The notes beneath the pieces are model-generated. The model made no database searches. It was not told the DNA's origin and was given only the letters and a program-made list of their open reading frames with translations. The translations under genes and the position numbers were made by a program. Positions 17,081 through 25,592 of a stretch of 64,000 nt of DNA are shown here, piece by piece. How positions within the stretch are numbered: position 1 is the stretch's first letter; each line of letters starts with the position of its first letter. Source of the DNA: Archaeoglobaceae archaeon (GTDB lineage Archaea; Halobacteriota; Archaeoglobi; Archaeoglobales; Archaeoglobaceae); NCBI GenBank assembly GCA_025058735.1, contig JANXDX010000003.1, positions 1 through 64,000 on the forward strand, in the 5' to 3' direction.

Positions 17081-17864
17081 CTCTTAACCACCCTGGAAGA
17101 CTGAAAGCTGATCTGTGAACATCTAAGTTGTAATGTCTAACTTTTTTTCTGATCTTTTCAAACCTCTCTGGGTAAAAATTGTCGACGTCCCCAGCTAAAA
17201 CAAAGGCCCACAAAGCAAAGGGATATGTAGGGATCGTTGAAAGGTAGACTTTTCTTTTACCAAAGACTTTTGAAAATTTCCAAATTTTTAAGAAAAGATC
17301 TCTTTGAATGAGTGGTGATTGAGCTTGAGTACAAAGTATGTCGCACTTATCTTTAGCTACCTCGAAGAAGTCTTTTCCAAAAAGAGGATCGCTAACCCCA
17401 ACTGGATCTGTACTGTCGACCAGTATTAGATCAAACTTTTTACAGTAGTTTACGTAATCTCTTCCATCTTCTACGACAATTTCTAATCTTTTATCCTCAA
17501 ATGCTCCGTGATCGATCTTTAGATATTTCTTCGACAATTCAACAACTTTTTCATCGATTTCAACCAAAACAACTTTCTCTACATCGTGCTTAAGAACTTC
17601 CCTCAAAGTTCCTCCATCTCCACCACCTATTATTAGAACTTCTCTGGGATCTCTGTGTATCATCATTGGGACGTGGACGAGCATTTCATGATAGATGAAT
17701 TCGTCAAACTCTGTCAGTTGAACTTTTCCATCTATAACTAACATTTTTCCAAAGTTTTCAGTTTCATAGATCTCTATTTTTTGTAAAGATTGGACTTCAA
17801 CGATCTTCTTCTTCACCTTTATCATTATTCCACTACCATCGTACTTTTCTACAAACCACTCCAT
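17061..17864 (-). CDS. speE: polyamine aminopropyltransferase (spermidine synthase family)
   Basis: Transfers aminopropyl from decarboxylated SAM to a polyamine acceptor, releasing methylthioadenosine. The N-terminal beta-barrel is followed by the Rossmann domain: GGGDGGTLREVLKH binds the cofactor and LVDSTDPVG contains the catalytic Asp. Length (267 aa) is typical for short archaeal SpeE. Acceptor choice (putrescine, agmatine, longer amines) cannot be told. The gene starts 8 bp after the NIP7-like gene and overlaps acnX by 20 bp, so it is within a long operon. MTA formed could be recycled through the deaminases and MtnA in this window. Confidence 0.93.
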   Translation of the reverse strand: MEWFVEKYDGSGIMIKVKKKIVEVQSLQKIEIYETENFGKMLVIDGKVQLTEFDEFIYHEMLVHVPMMIHRDPREVLIIGGGDGGTLREVLKHDVEKVVLVEIDEKVVELSKKYLKIDHGAFEDKRLEIVVEDGRDYVNYCKKFDLILVDSTDPVGVSDPLFGKDFFEVAKDKCDILCTQAQSPLIQRDLFLKIWKFSKVFGKRKVYLSTIPTYPFALWAFVLAGDVDNFYPERFEKIRKKVRHYNLDVHRSAFSLPGWLRDVLEQR

Positions 17865-17872
17865 GCTCTGAT

Positions 17873-18382
17873 TTAGTACGAGTTGTAAAGCTTTTTTCTT
17901 CTGATGTATTCTCCCCTATCGACCAAGTTCTCAACAAAAACTTTATCTTTTTCTATTTCTGAGAGTTTTCTTGAAGGATATCTACTCTTTCCCAACCCAA
18001 TTATGTCTCCAAACCTGTTGCAGACGAAGACTATTTCGTTTTCGTCAAATTCACTGCATTTTTCTACAGAACCTGCAAATATATCTCTTCCATAAAGAAA
18101 AAGCATCTCTCCCTTCTCGTTTACAAAAACTCTCTTTTTCTCATTTTTAACGAGCCAATAAGTTCCCTCTAAAGTCAATCTAAGTCTTCTACTTCCAACT
18201 TCTCCAACTTTTATTCCAGCTATACATGGAAGTTTTCTCTTTTCCAAAAACTCTGCGAGATCTTTGGAAAAAGCGTAAAGTTCTTTATCTTTTAAAAATA
18301 GAACTAGATCGTTTTCAGAACTACCAAAGAAGTTTAAAGCTGAATTTATAACTTTTCTTTCCCTTTTATTTGGTTTTCTCAT
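17873..18382 (-). CDS. NIP7-like PUA-domain RNA-binding protein
   Basis: A 169-residue basic protein. The C-terminal half resembles archaeal NIP7: LFLYGRDIFAGSVE corresponds to the LFTTGKDAPKEAV segment, and IVFVCNRFGDIIGLGKS to the PUA strand that ends in GDIIGIG. An extra charged tail follows (IEKDKVFVENLVDRGEYIRRKK). NIP7 takes part in ribosome subunit assembly by binding RNA through the PUA domain. Similarity in the N-terminal half is weaker, so another PUA family is possible. It sits 1 bp after the ABC permease gene in the same direction. Confidence 0.6.
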   Translation of the reverse strand: MRKPNKRERKVINSALNFFGSSENDLVLFLKDKELYAFSKDLAEFLEKRKLPCIAGIKVGEVGSRRLRLTLEGTYWLVKNEKKRVFVNEKGEMLFLYGRDIFAGSVEKCSEFDENEIVFVCNRFGDIIGLGKSRYPSRKLSEIEKDKVFVENLVDRGEYIRRKKLYNSY

Positions 18383-18383
18383 T

Positions 18384-19133
18384 TTACTCTACCTCTGTTT
18401 TGTTGAACAAGTAAGAGGCTAGAAAAGTAGTAAGTACGGAGCAGAGAATTAAAACTGAGAAATCTACCAAAGGATCTATTTCACAAAATCCTATAGATGC
18501 CCATCTAGCTGCATCTACTCCATAAGTTAGAGGATTGAGCTTTGAAATTGATCTTAAAATTTCTGGTAATTCAGAGATCGGAAAGAGAGCTCCGGAGAGT
18601 AGGAAAACTGGAAATACAAAAAAGTTGACAACTATCTGAAACCCATGTATGTCTTTCATCTTCGTCGAAATGGCAATTCCTATCCCTGTAAAAACCAAGG
18701 CAGTTAAAAACAAAGATAGGAAAAAGAATGGAAGCATTTGGATTCTAAAGTTGAATCCTAAGGCTATTCCCAATAAAAACATCACTGTAGCTTGGAAAAT
18801 AGCAGTAGTTGCTCCACTGAAAATTCTACCAAGTGCAATAGTTGTTCTACTTACTGGAGAGACCATTATTTCTCTTAAAAAACCAAACTGCCGATCCCAG
18901 ACAACTGAAACTCCAGAAAATGTTCCCGTAAAAAGGACAACCATGGAAACTATACCTGGTATAAGGAAATCTATGTAATTTAAACTTTCTAAAGATGGAA
19001 TGTTAGCTCTCCTGAATCCGAGGCTGAAAAATATCATGAAAAATATTGGCATTCCCAGGGAACCGATCAGTCTACTTCTAGCTCTAACGAATCTCTTTAC
19101 ATCTCTCAGCCATATGACGTACAGACCTCTCAT
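18384..19133 (-). CDS. ABC-2 type transporter permease (DrrB-like)
   Basis: A 249-residue integral membrane protein with about six hydrophobic segments. The motif WDRQFGFLREIMVSPVSRTTIALGR is characteristic of the ABC-2/DrrB permease family, as is SKLNPLTYGVDAAR near the end. With the ATPase gene just upstream it should form an exporter of a lipid, polysaccharide or hydrophobic compound; the substrate cannot be inferred. It overlaps the ATPase gene by 4 bp. Confidence 0.92.
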   Translation of the reverse strand: MRGLYVIWLRDVKRFVRARSRLIGSLGMPIFFMIFFSLGFRRANIPSLESLNYIDFLIPGIVSMVVLFTGTFSGVSVVWDRQFGFLREIMVSPVSRTTIALGRIFSGATTAIFQATVMFLLGIALGFNFRIQMLPFFFLSLFLTALVFTGIGIAISTKMKDIHGFQIVVNFFVFPVFLLSGALFPISELPEILRSISKLNPLTYGVDAARWASIGFCEIDPLVDFSVLILCSVLTTFLASYLFNKTEVE

Positions 19134-20011
19134 TCTACCATCTTTATGTAAGCATCTTCCAGCGTTGATCTCTTGATCGACATCTCCTTCACTTTTGCAA
19201 CTTCGAAGAGTTTTGGAATAAAACTTTCAACATCTTTAACGAGCAACTCAACTTTTCCATCATCTTCCGAAACTATCAAGCTTCCGAAGTTTTTCTTTAT
19301 CAAATCTAAGTCTTCTTTTGATGAATAGATCACAACTCTATCTTCAGCTTTCAGATTTTTAGGTGAATCCATAGCTACTATCTTTCCCTTGTTCATTACA
19401 ACGATCCTGTCGCACAACTTCTCAGCCTCTTCAATGTAGTGAGTTGTTAAAACGATCGTAGAACTACCCTTCAACTCCTCTATGTACTTCCAAATCTTTC
19501 TCCTTGTTTTTGCATCTAATCCTAAAGTTGGCTCGTCTAAAAAAAGAATTTTTGGATTGTGTAAAAATCCTCTAGCTATTTCCAACCTTCTTTTCATACC
19601 TCCGCTAAAAGTTTTTACAAGTTTATCAGAAAAGCTTTCAAGCTCAACTAAGTTCAACATTTCTTCGATTCTTTTTTCTCTTTCAGCTTTGCTCATTCCG
19701 TAAAGTCTTGCATGAAAATCCAAGTTTTCCCTTGCAGTAAATTCTAGTTCTAGGGTAGTTTCTTGGAAAACAACTCCTATATTTTTCCTCACATCACTTG
19801 CACTCTTTAGAACATCGTATCCGGCAACAAATGCTCTTCCTTTAGTAGGTTTCAACAAAGTTATCAGTATCTTTATCGTAGTAGTTTTACCTGCTCCGTT
19901 TGGTCCTAATATTCCAAACACTTCTCCTTCTTCAACTTCAAAACTTACACAATCGATAGCTCTAAAGTTTCCAAAATCTTTAACTAAGTTCTCAACTACT
20001 ACCGCTTTCAT
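19130..20011 (-). CDS. ABC transporter ATP-binding protein (DrrA-like)
   Basis: Walker A GPNGAGKTTT, Q-loop VFQET, signature FSGGMKRRLEIARG, Walker B ILFLDEPTLGLD and the switch His in LTTHY are all intact. A C-terminal domain of about 70 residues (LKAEDRVVIYSSKEDL onward) is typical of DrrA-type exporter ATPases. It overlaps the upstream ribC gene by 4 bp and the downstream permease gene by 4 bp, so an export system is placed inside a flavin gene array. Confidence 0.94.
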   Translation of the reverse strand: MKAVVVENLVKDFGNFRAIDCVSFEVEEGEVFGILGPNGAGKTTTIKILITLLKPTKGRAFVAGYDVLKSASDVRKNIGVVFQETTLELEFTARENLDFHARLYGMSKAEREKRIEEMLNLVELESFSDKLVKTFSGGMKRRLEIARGFLHNPKILFLDEPTLGLDAKTRRKIWKYIEELKGSSTIVLTTHYIEEAEKLCDRIVVMNKGKIVAMDSPKNLKAEDRVVIYSSKEDLDLIKKNFGSLIVSEDDGKVELLVKDVESFIPKLFEVAKVKEMSIKRSTLEDAYIKMVE

Positions 20012-20469
20012 CTCATTATAGGACCGACGTCTGGAAAACCTTGTCTTTGTCCAGTTCCTGCAAGTTTTTGCAACTTCTTTGGATTTACCAGCAGATCAAC
20101 TGCATTTCTTACATGTTCTCTAACTCTACTTTCAGCTACTTTAAAAAGTTCAATTTCGTTTTCAGCCTCATCTTCATGAACTGTCACATCGATTATATGT
20201 TTGTTCGTCAAAATTTGAACGATCATCAGCGCTAAACTTAGTGTAGCATAACTTATCAAATCTTTCTGGGTCTTTCCAACCCAACCCAAGGTAATTACTA
20301 GATCGCAGCCCTTCTCTTCTATCAACTTTTTAGCTGCAACTGGCAGATCTTTTATCCCGGGTACCGTGTACCTTTCGTACGGGATAGTACTAATTTTTCT
20401 GAGCTCATCTATAGCTATTTTCCCCATGTCGATTCTAGAAAAAGTTGTATCTACTATTCCGATCTTCAT
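20008..20469 (-). CDS. ribC: riboflavin synthase, archaeal type
   Basis: Archaeal RibC is related to lumazine synthase and unlike bacterial RibE. It dismutates two 6,7-dimethyl-8-ribityllumazine molecules to riboflavin. Family segments seen: KIGIVDTTFSRIDMGKIAIDEL at the start, RYTVPGIKDLPVAAKKLIEE, LGWVGKTQKD, and the C-terminal GTGQRQGFPDVGP. Length (153 aa) is typical. It overlaps the aminotransferase gene upstream and the ABC ATPase gene downstream by 4 bp each. Confidence 0.95.
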   Translation of the reverse strand: MKIGIVDTTFSRIDMGKIAIDELRKISTIPYERYTVPGIKDLPVAAKKLIEEKGCDLVITLGWVGKTQKDLISYATLSLALMIVQILTNKHIIDVTVHEDEAENEIELFKVAESRVREHVRNAVDLLVNPKKLQKLAGTGQRQGFPDVGPIMR

Positions 20470-21581
20470 AACGCTCTCAAAGTTTCTGCTGCAATTTCTA
20501 TAGAACTTTTTATCTTTACAAACCTTCTCATAACATCTTCAACTGCGACTAGAGTTGATAGTACTTCAAACTTTCCAACGTTTCCCATTGCAGCGATCCT
20601 GAATATCTTTCCCTTCACTCTATCCTGTCCTCCACTTATCATTATTCCGTACTCTTTCTTCAAAGTGTTTCTTAGCTGAGAATCGGTTATCCCATTTGGT
20701 ATCTTTATAGCTGTCAAAGTATTTGAATAGCTAGAATATTCATCTATTTCTGGGAAAAGCTCTAGTCCTGCTTCAACGGCCCATTTTCTTACAGCTAAAT
20801 TCAAAGTTCTGTGTCTTTTAATTCTATTTTCTAATCCCTCCTCTTCTATTATCTTTAAAGCTTCAGCTAAAGCTAAGAATAAAGGAATGGCTGGAGTAAA
20901 AGGTGTTTGTAGCTCAGAAAGCTTTTTTCTATAGGAACCTAGATCTAGGTAGTAATTTCTTGCGTTGTAGTACTTCCAAGCATCATCTTTGACAGCTACT
21001 ATTGCCAATCCAGGAGGAGCTCCTAAGCATTTTTGAGTTCCAGTAATAGCTACATCTATTCCCCAATCATCCATTTTCAAATAATCTCCTCCAGCAGAAG
21101 TTATGGCATCTACTATTACTAAAGCATCATGCTCTTTTGCAATTTTAGCGATCTCCTTTGCAGGATTTAGAATTCCTGTAGAAGTTTCGTTGTGAACAAA
21201 AGCTACAGCATCGCAACCTTTCATCTTCTTTTCGACTTCACCAAGGTCTATTGATTTTCCCCATTCAAATTTAAGTTTTTCAGTTTCATAGTACTTTTCT
21301 GCAATTTCTCTAATCCTCTCTCCAAACTTTCCATTTTCAATTGTAAGGATTTTTCTTATTTTACCGAAAGATGCTATAGCAGCTTCAACACCAGCAGTTC
21401 CTGAGCCAGATATTATGCTTATCGTTCCATCTTTGAGTCCAAAGATAGGCTTCAAAGCTCTTACACAGTACTTCATAATTTCAGCAAACTCTTCCCCTCT
21501 GTGGTAGATCATTTGTCTGCACATAGCTTTGATGATCCTTTCGTGCAGCTGAACTGGGCCTGGGATCATCAGCAACATCAT
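20466..21581 (-). CDS. class V PLP aminotransferase (alanine-glyoxylate / serine-pyruvate type)
   Basis: A 371-residue fold-type I aminotransferase. It starts LMIPGPVQLHERIIKAMCRQMIYHRGEEF, the standard opening of the alanine-glyoxylate/serine-pyruvate/aspartate aminotransferase family. The PLP Lys is in GTQKCLGAPPG, preceded by VVDAITSAGGDYLKMDDWGIDV. Natural substrates in archaea are usually unclear (alanine, serine, aspartate or phosphoserine donors). Its 4-bp overlaps with ribL (upstream) and ribC (downstream) make it part of a flavin operon, which hints at but does not prove a link to flavin or a related deazaflavin cofactor. Confidence 0.9.
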   Translation of the reverse strand: MMLLMIPGPVQLHERIIKAMCRQMIYHRGEEFAEIMKYCVRALKPIFGLKDGTISIISGSGTAGVEAAIASFGKIRKILTIENGKFGERIREIAEKYYETEKLKFEWGKSIDLGEVEKKMKGCDAVAFVHNETSTGILNPAKEIAKIAKEHDALVIVDAITSAGGDYLKMDDWGIDVAITGTQKCLGAPPGLAIVAVKDDAWKYYNARNYYLDLGSYRKKLSELQTPFTPAIPLFLALAEALKIIEEEGLENRIKRHRTLNLAVRKWAVEAGLELFPEIDEYSSYSNTLTAIKIPNGITDSQLRNTLKKEYGIMISGGQDRVKGKIFRIAAMGNVGKFEVLSTLVAVEDVMRRFVKIKSSIEIAAETLRAL

Positions 21582-22003
21582 TTCACCCCATACCTCTCAA
21601 CTATCCTCTCAATTATCTTATGAGAACTACAGAGTTCACACTCTTCTTTAACTTTTATCCTTACAACTTCACAGTTCAAACCCCTTTTTTTCAACTCCTC
21701 CCTCAACCACTCCTCACTGAAGTGCTGATCGTAGCCTAAAACTATTATATCTGGCTTTAATTCCATAATAGGCTTGAAAATGTCTTCTTTATCTCCAAGT
21801 ATTGCTTTATCTACAAATTTTATAGCTTCAACAACTTTCCTCCTCTGCTCTTCAGGTATTACAGGTTTTGGTTTATGTTTGACGTTCTTCTCCCTAGCTA
21901 CTATAACTATTAATTCATCTCCTAGCTTTTTAGCCTCCTCTAGGAATTTTATATGACCAGGATGGATTATGTCAAAAGTTCCCGTTGCAACTACTCTTTT
22001 CAT
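21578..22003 (-). CDS. ribL: FAD synthetase (FMN adenylyltransferase), archaeal RibL
   Basis: A cytidylyltransferase-like nucleotidyltransferase: VATGTFDIIHPGHIKFLEEAKKLGD with the HxGH motif, then VLGYDQHF. The cysteine pair in EECELCSSHKI near the C-terminus is typical of the RibL group (MJ1179-like), which makes FAD from FMN and ATP. A general CTP-dependent glycerol-phosphate enzyme is the alternative, but ribC in the same operon favours RibL. It is the first gene of the array. A TATA-like stretch and the palindrome TGCATATGCA (22017-22026) lie just upstream. Confidence 0.93.
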   Translation of the reverse strand: MKRVVATGTFDIIHPGHIKFLEEAKKLGDELIVIVAREKNVKHKPKPVIPEEQRRKVVEAIKFVDKAILGDKEDIFKPIMELKPDIIVLGYDQHFSEEWLREELKKRGLNCEVVRIKVKEECELCSSHKIIERIVERYGVK

Positions 22004-22121
22004 CTAGTCCTGTACTTGCATATGCATAAAACATTTGTCTAATTAAAATTGGATTTAAAATATATTAAATAAAAATTAAAAAATTGTTCAAAATATTTAA
22101 ACTTAGTGCAAACTGTACGAT

Positions 22122-23372
22122 ATGATTTTAATTAGAAATGCAAGAATATTGGGAAAGGAAAAGGGAAACATATTGGTAGAGGATAACAAAATCGTTGCAG
22201 TTGGAGACATTGTAGATAAGAGCGATGTAGTGATAGATGCTGAAAACTTAGCTGCAATACCAGGTCTTTTCAACTCACATACACACGCTGCAATGGTCTT
22301 GTTCAGAGGTTATGCAGATGACATGAAGTTACATGAGTGGCTTCAGAAAAAAATATGGCCAGCAGAGGCTAAACTAAACGCCAAAGCTGTTTACTGGGGA
22401 ACAAAGCTAGCCTGCATCGAAATGTTGAAAGGTGGAACGACTTTTTTCAACGATATGTACTTCTTTTCTGAAGAGGTTGCAAGAGCTGCAAGTGAATGTG
22501 GTATAAGAGCTTGTATAGCTTCAGCCTTCTTTGACTTCTTCAACAAAGACCTACTTGAAGAGAACATTAAAAGAGTTGAAAAAGAAGTAAAAGAGATCAA
22601 GAAAAATCCACTGATCTTACCAGCTGTTGGGCCACATGCTGTTTATACGGTTAGTTTGGAAGGTTTGAAAAGATCTGCTGAAATAGCTGAAAAGTATGAT
22701 GCCCTAATTCATTTCCATTTAGCTGAAACCGAAAAAGAAGTAGTTGATTTCAAAAGAAAGCATGGAGAAGGTATAGTTAAAACTTTGGACAATATAGGTT
22801 TCTTAAGTGAACGCTTAGTTGCAGCACACTCAGTCTGGCTCGAAAAAAATGAAATAGAGATTCTTGCAAAAAGAAAAGTAAACGTAGCTCACTGTCCTAC
22901 AAGCAATATGAAGTTGTGCGTTGGAAAAGCTATAGACTACAGAAGTATGAGAGAGTTTGGTGTTAACTTCTGCATAGGAACAGACAGTGCAGCAAGTAAC
23001 AACAATTTAGACATGTTTGAAGAGATGAGGTTTGCAGCTCTACTTCAAAAATTTTACTACAACGATCCAACTCTTATGAAAGCTGAAGAAGTATTCGATA
23101 CAGCCACAAAGAATGCTGCAAAAGCTTTTAGATTGAACGCAGGAGAAATAGCTGAAGGAAAACTTGCAGACATAGTTTTGGTAAATCTAGATAATTTGAA
23201 CCTGGTTCCTGGACACAACTTGATATCAGACCTAGTTTACTCAGCGAACTCGAGCTGTGTTGAGACTGTGATAGTTGATGGGAAGATAGTTGTAGAAAAT
23301 GGTTACTTTGAAGGTGAAGAAGAAGTTGTTGAAAAAGTTAAAAAAATAGCGCTCGATCTCGTTAAAGGTTGA
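22122..23372 (+). CDS. dadD: amidohydrolase: 5'-deoxyadenosine / MTA / SAH deaminase
   Basis: A TIM-barrel metal-dependent deaminase of 416 aa. Metal-binding residues are seen in FNSHTHAAM (HxH), IHFHLAETEKE, HSVWLEK, and GTDSAASNN. In methanogens the enzyme deaminates 5'-deoxyadenosine, and related ones accept methylthioadenosine and S-adenosylhomocysteine. Waste 5'-deoxyadenosine comes from radical SAM enzymes, two of which are in this window. A second gene of this family lies at 31349-32584. It diverges from ribL; the putative promoter TATTTAAAC lies about 25 bp before ATG 22122. It converges with the EMC6-like gene with an 11-bp overlap. Confidence 0.88.
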   Translation: MILIRNARILGKEKGNILVEDNKIVAVGDIVDKSDVVIDAENLAAIPGLFNSHTHAAMVLFRGYADDMKLHEWLQKKIWPAEAKLNAKAVYWGTKLACIEMLKGGTTFFNDMYFFSEEVARAASECGIRACIASAFFDFFNKDLLEENIKRVEKEVKEIKKNPLILPAVGPHAVYTVSLEGLKRSAEIAEKYDALIHFHLAETEKEVVDFKRKHGEGIVKTLDNIGFLSERLVAAHSVWLEKNEIEILAKRKVNVAHCPTSNMKLCVGKAIDYRSMREFGVNFCIGTDSAASNNNLDMFEEMRFAALLQKFYYNDPTLMKAEEVFDTATKNAAKAFRLNAGEIAEGKLADIVLVNLDNLNLVPGHNLISDLVYSANSSCVETVIVDGKIVVENGYFEGEEEVVEKVKKIALDLVKG

Positions 23373-23601
23373 GCAAGAAGACCCAGAAGATGTACCAGCC
23401 TGCAAAGGTCATGAAAGATATGCTGATCCAATCTTTTGCCTCAATTTTTTCAAACCTTCTTAATATAAATTTTTGAATATATATAAACAGTACAAGTACA
23501 ATTATTCCCAGCGGATCTCTACCTCTAACACCGAATGTTATAATGTATGATAGAAGACCAGCAATTATACCTAAAAAAAGTGGAATTAAGACTTTGTACA
23601 T
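23362..23601 (-). CDS. EMC6-like archaeal membrane protein
   Basis: A 79-residue membrane protein with three hydrophobic segments: VLIPLFLGIIAGLLSYIITFG, a middle span, and a C-terminal span. The centre GRDPLGIIVLVLFIYIQKFIL and the end KDWISISFMTFAGWYIFWVFLLN match the archaeal EMC6-like family pattern. EMC6 is part of the eukaryotic ER membrane protein insertase; archaeal function is inferred. It follows thrS by 4 bp on the same strand with a GAGGTGAT ribosome site before the ATG, so it is likely cotranscribed. Confidence 0.75.
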   Translation of the reverse strand: MYKVLIPLFLGIIAGLLSYIITFGVRGRDPLGIIVLVLFIYIQKFILRRFEKIEAKDWISISFMTFAGWYIFWVFLLNL

Positions 23602-23605
23602 TTTA

Positions 23606-25453
23606 TCACCTCAGAGAAAACCTTTTTGATAAAACTTTTGGTAACAAAAGTTTAGCTTTTGGTTTTCCAAAGCATTCTCTATTTATTCTTTCTGCAAGTT
23701 CTTCTGCAGTCATCTCAACTTTCACCTGTTCTTTCAAGTTTGATTCACTTCTAACGGTAACTGTAAGCTTTCCACTCAGAACTTCCCTTTCACCGACAAC
23801 TGCTATGTATGGGATCCATTCGGTTGATGCATCTCTCACTTTTTTACTCAAAGTTTCATCTCTGTCATCTACATCTACTCTGATCTCTTTTGATTCTAAA
23901 AATTCTGCAACTTTCAAGGAGTAATCTAAGTACTTCTCACTTACTGGGATTATTCTGACTTGTGCAGGCGAAAGCCAGACTGGAAGCATTGGTAATTTTT
24001 TATCTATCTCCATGTAAGCTTTCTCAAGCAAAGCGTAGATGACTCTTTCTATAGCTCCACTTACTGAACAATGTAAAATTAAAGGATGTTTCTTGCTTCC
24101 ATCCGAATCTACGAAGTAAATTCCATACCTTTCAGCGTTTTCTACATCTATCTGAACTGTAGAAAGAGCTGAAGCTTTATCAAGTGAATCTACAAAGTTG
24201 AACTCGAACTTGAGAACAAAGTAGAAAAACCTTTGGTCCCACATTTCCACCAATATCGGTTTTTTCAAAACATCTACTAAGCTATGTACAAACTCCTTGT
24301 TTTTTTCGTAAAAGTCTTTTGTAACTCTTACAGCAACTTCGTAATCATGAGGTTCTAGTCCAACTTCTTTTAAAACTTCTACAGACAACTTGTACTGCTC
24401 AAAAAATTCTTTTTTAGCCTCTTCAACATCTCTAACTAATGTGTGCATATCTGGCATAGTAAAAGCTCTCAACCTCCTTAATCCAACAAGTTCTCCTCTT
24501 TGCTCTTTTCTAAAAGAATACCTAGTAAGCTCGTAGATCTTTAGGGGTAAACTCTTGTAAGTTATAACTGCATCACTAAGCATAAGAAATTGTCCAAAAC
24601 AAGCTGCAAATCGCAAAAAGAATTCTCTTTTATCACCAGTTAATATGTACTGCCTTGCAGGAAACCTTTCAAGGTACCTCCTTAAAGTTGGATGGGCTCT
24701 GTCGTACATTATAGGTGTCTCAACCTCCATTGCTCCGTAATCTATGCACTTCTGTGTTATGAACCTTTCAAGCAAGGATTTTACTAACCTTCCCTTTGGA
24801 TAGTATCTCATGTTCCCAGAATCGCTGGCAAATTCATAATCTGCTATTTCAAGTTTTCTCATAAATTCTACATGCGGAGGCACTCTGTCTACAGCTCTTT
24901 TTTTAGCCATTTCATAGTTTACAAACTTTTTCAACTTTTCATATCTAGAAAAATCGAATTTTTCTACTTCAACAAGTTCCCTTTCTGGAGTCAAAATGTA
25001 CCAGTAGCTTACAACTTTCTCCTCATCCTTCAAAGCTGTTGTAACTTCTGCCTCATCTCTTATCTCTCTAGACAACTCACTCAACGGGTGACCTTTACAA
25101 GAAACTCTAAAAGCTTTGTACCATCCAAAAGGTGCTCTATGAACTTCAAAGTCTGTAAGATTTTTTTCCATTGATTTTAAAACATCCAAAGCTGTTTGAG
25201 AATCTGCCAAGTTTGAGGAGAGATGCGCGTATGGATATATCAAAATTCTTTGTGCTCCAACTTTTTTTGCAACATCTCTTATCTCTTCTGCAGCTTTTCT
25301 TGCAGTCTCTTCACTGTCCCCCTTTTCTACGCTAGTAAAGGCTATGAGAACTTCTTCGATTTTTTCATCTTTTTTTTCTGTTTCTTCAGCTATTTCTGTA
25401 GGCTCTTTTACTTCATACTCCATGTAATCAGCGTGGATCAATAGCAGCTTCAT
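23606..25453 (-). CDS. thrS: threonyl-tRNA synthetase, archaeal type
   Basis: The N-terminal ~140 residues are the archaeal DTD-like editing domain ([14 protein letters not shown], then [13 protein letters not shown]). The class II core has [16 protein letters not shown] (motif 2) and [11 protein letters not shown]. Zinc ligands are expected at Cys in RFAACFGQ, His in MPDMH and His in [13 protein letters not shown]. The anticodon-binding domain begins near [18 protein letters not shown]. Length (615 aa) is normal. It diverges from hisS, and the EMC6-like gene follows. Confidence 0.97.
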   Translation of the reverse strand: MKLLLIHADYMEYEVKEPTEIAEETEKKDEKIEEVLIAFTSVEKGDSEETARKAAEEIRDVAKKVGAQRILIYPYAHLSSNLADSQTALDVLKSMEKNLTDFEVHRAPFGWYKAFRVSCKGHPLSELSREIRDEAEVTTALKDEEKVVSYWYILTPERELVEVEKFDFSRYEKLKKFVNYEMAKKRAVDRVPPHVEFMRKLEIADYEFASDSGNMRYYPKGRLVKSLLERFITQKCIDYGAMEVETPIMYDRAHPTLRRYLERFPARQYILTGDKREFFLRFAACFGQFLMLSDAVITYKSLPLKIYELTRYSFRKEQRGELVGLRRLRAFTMPDMHTLVRDVEEAKKEFFEQYKLSVEVLKEVGLEPHDYEVAVRVTKDFYEKNKEFVHSLVDVLKKPILVEMWDQRFFYFVLKFEFNFVDSLDKASALSTVQIDVENAERYGIYFVDSDGSKKHPLILHCSVSGAIERVIYALLEKAYMEIDKKLPMLPVWLSPAQVRIIPVSEKYLDYSLKVAEFLESKEIRVDVDDRDETLSKKVRDASTEWIPYIAVVGEREVLSGKLTVTVRSESNLKEQVKVEMTAEELAERINRECFGKPKAKLLLPKVLSKRFSLR

Positions 25454-25592
25454 AACTTCTGAGTTGCATTTAGAGTTAAAAGTTTAATGATAGATTAAAA
25501 ACTTCAAATTATTTTTATTATTTTATTATTTATTTTTTTGTTAATTTAAACTTTACAGTTAAAGTTTTAAGTCAATCTAAGAACTTAGCTGC

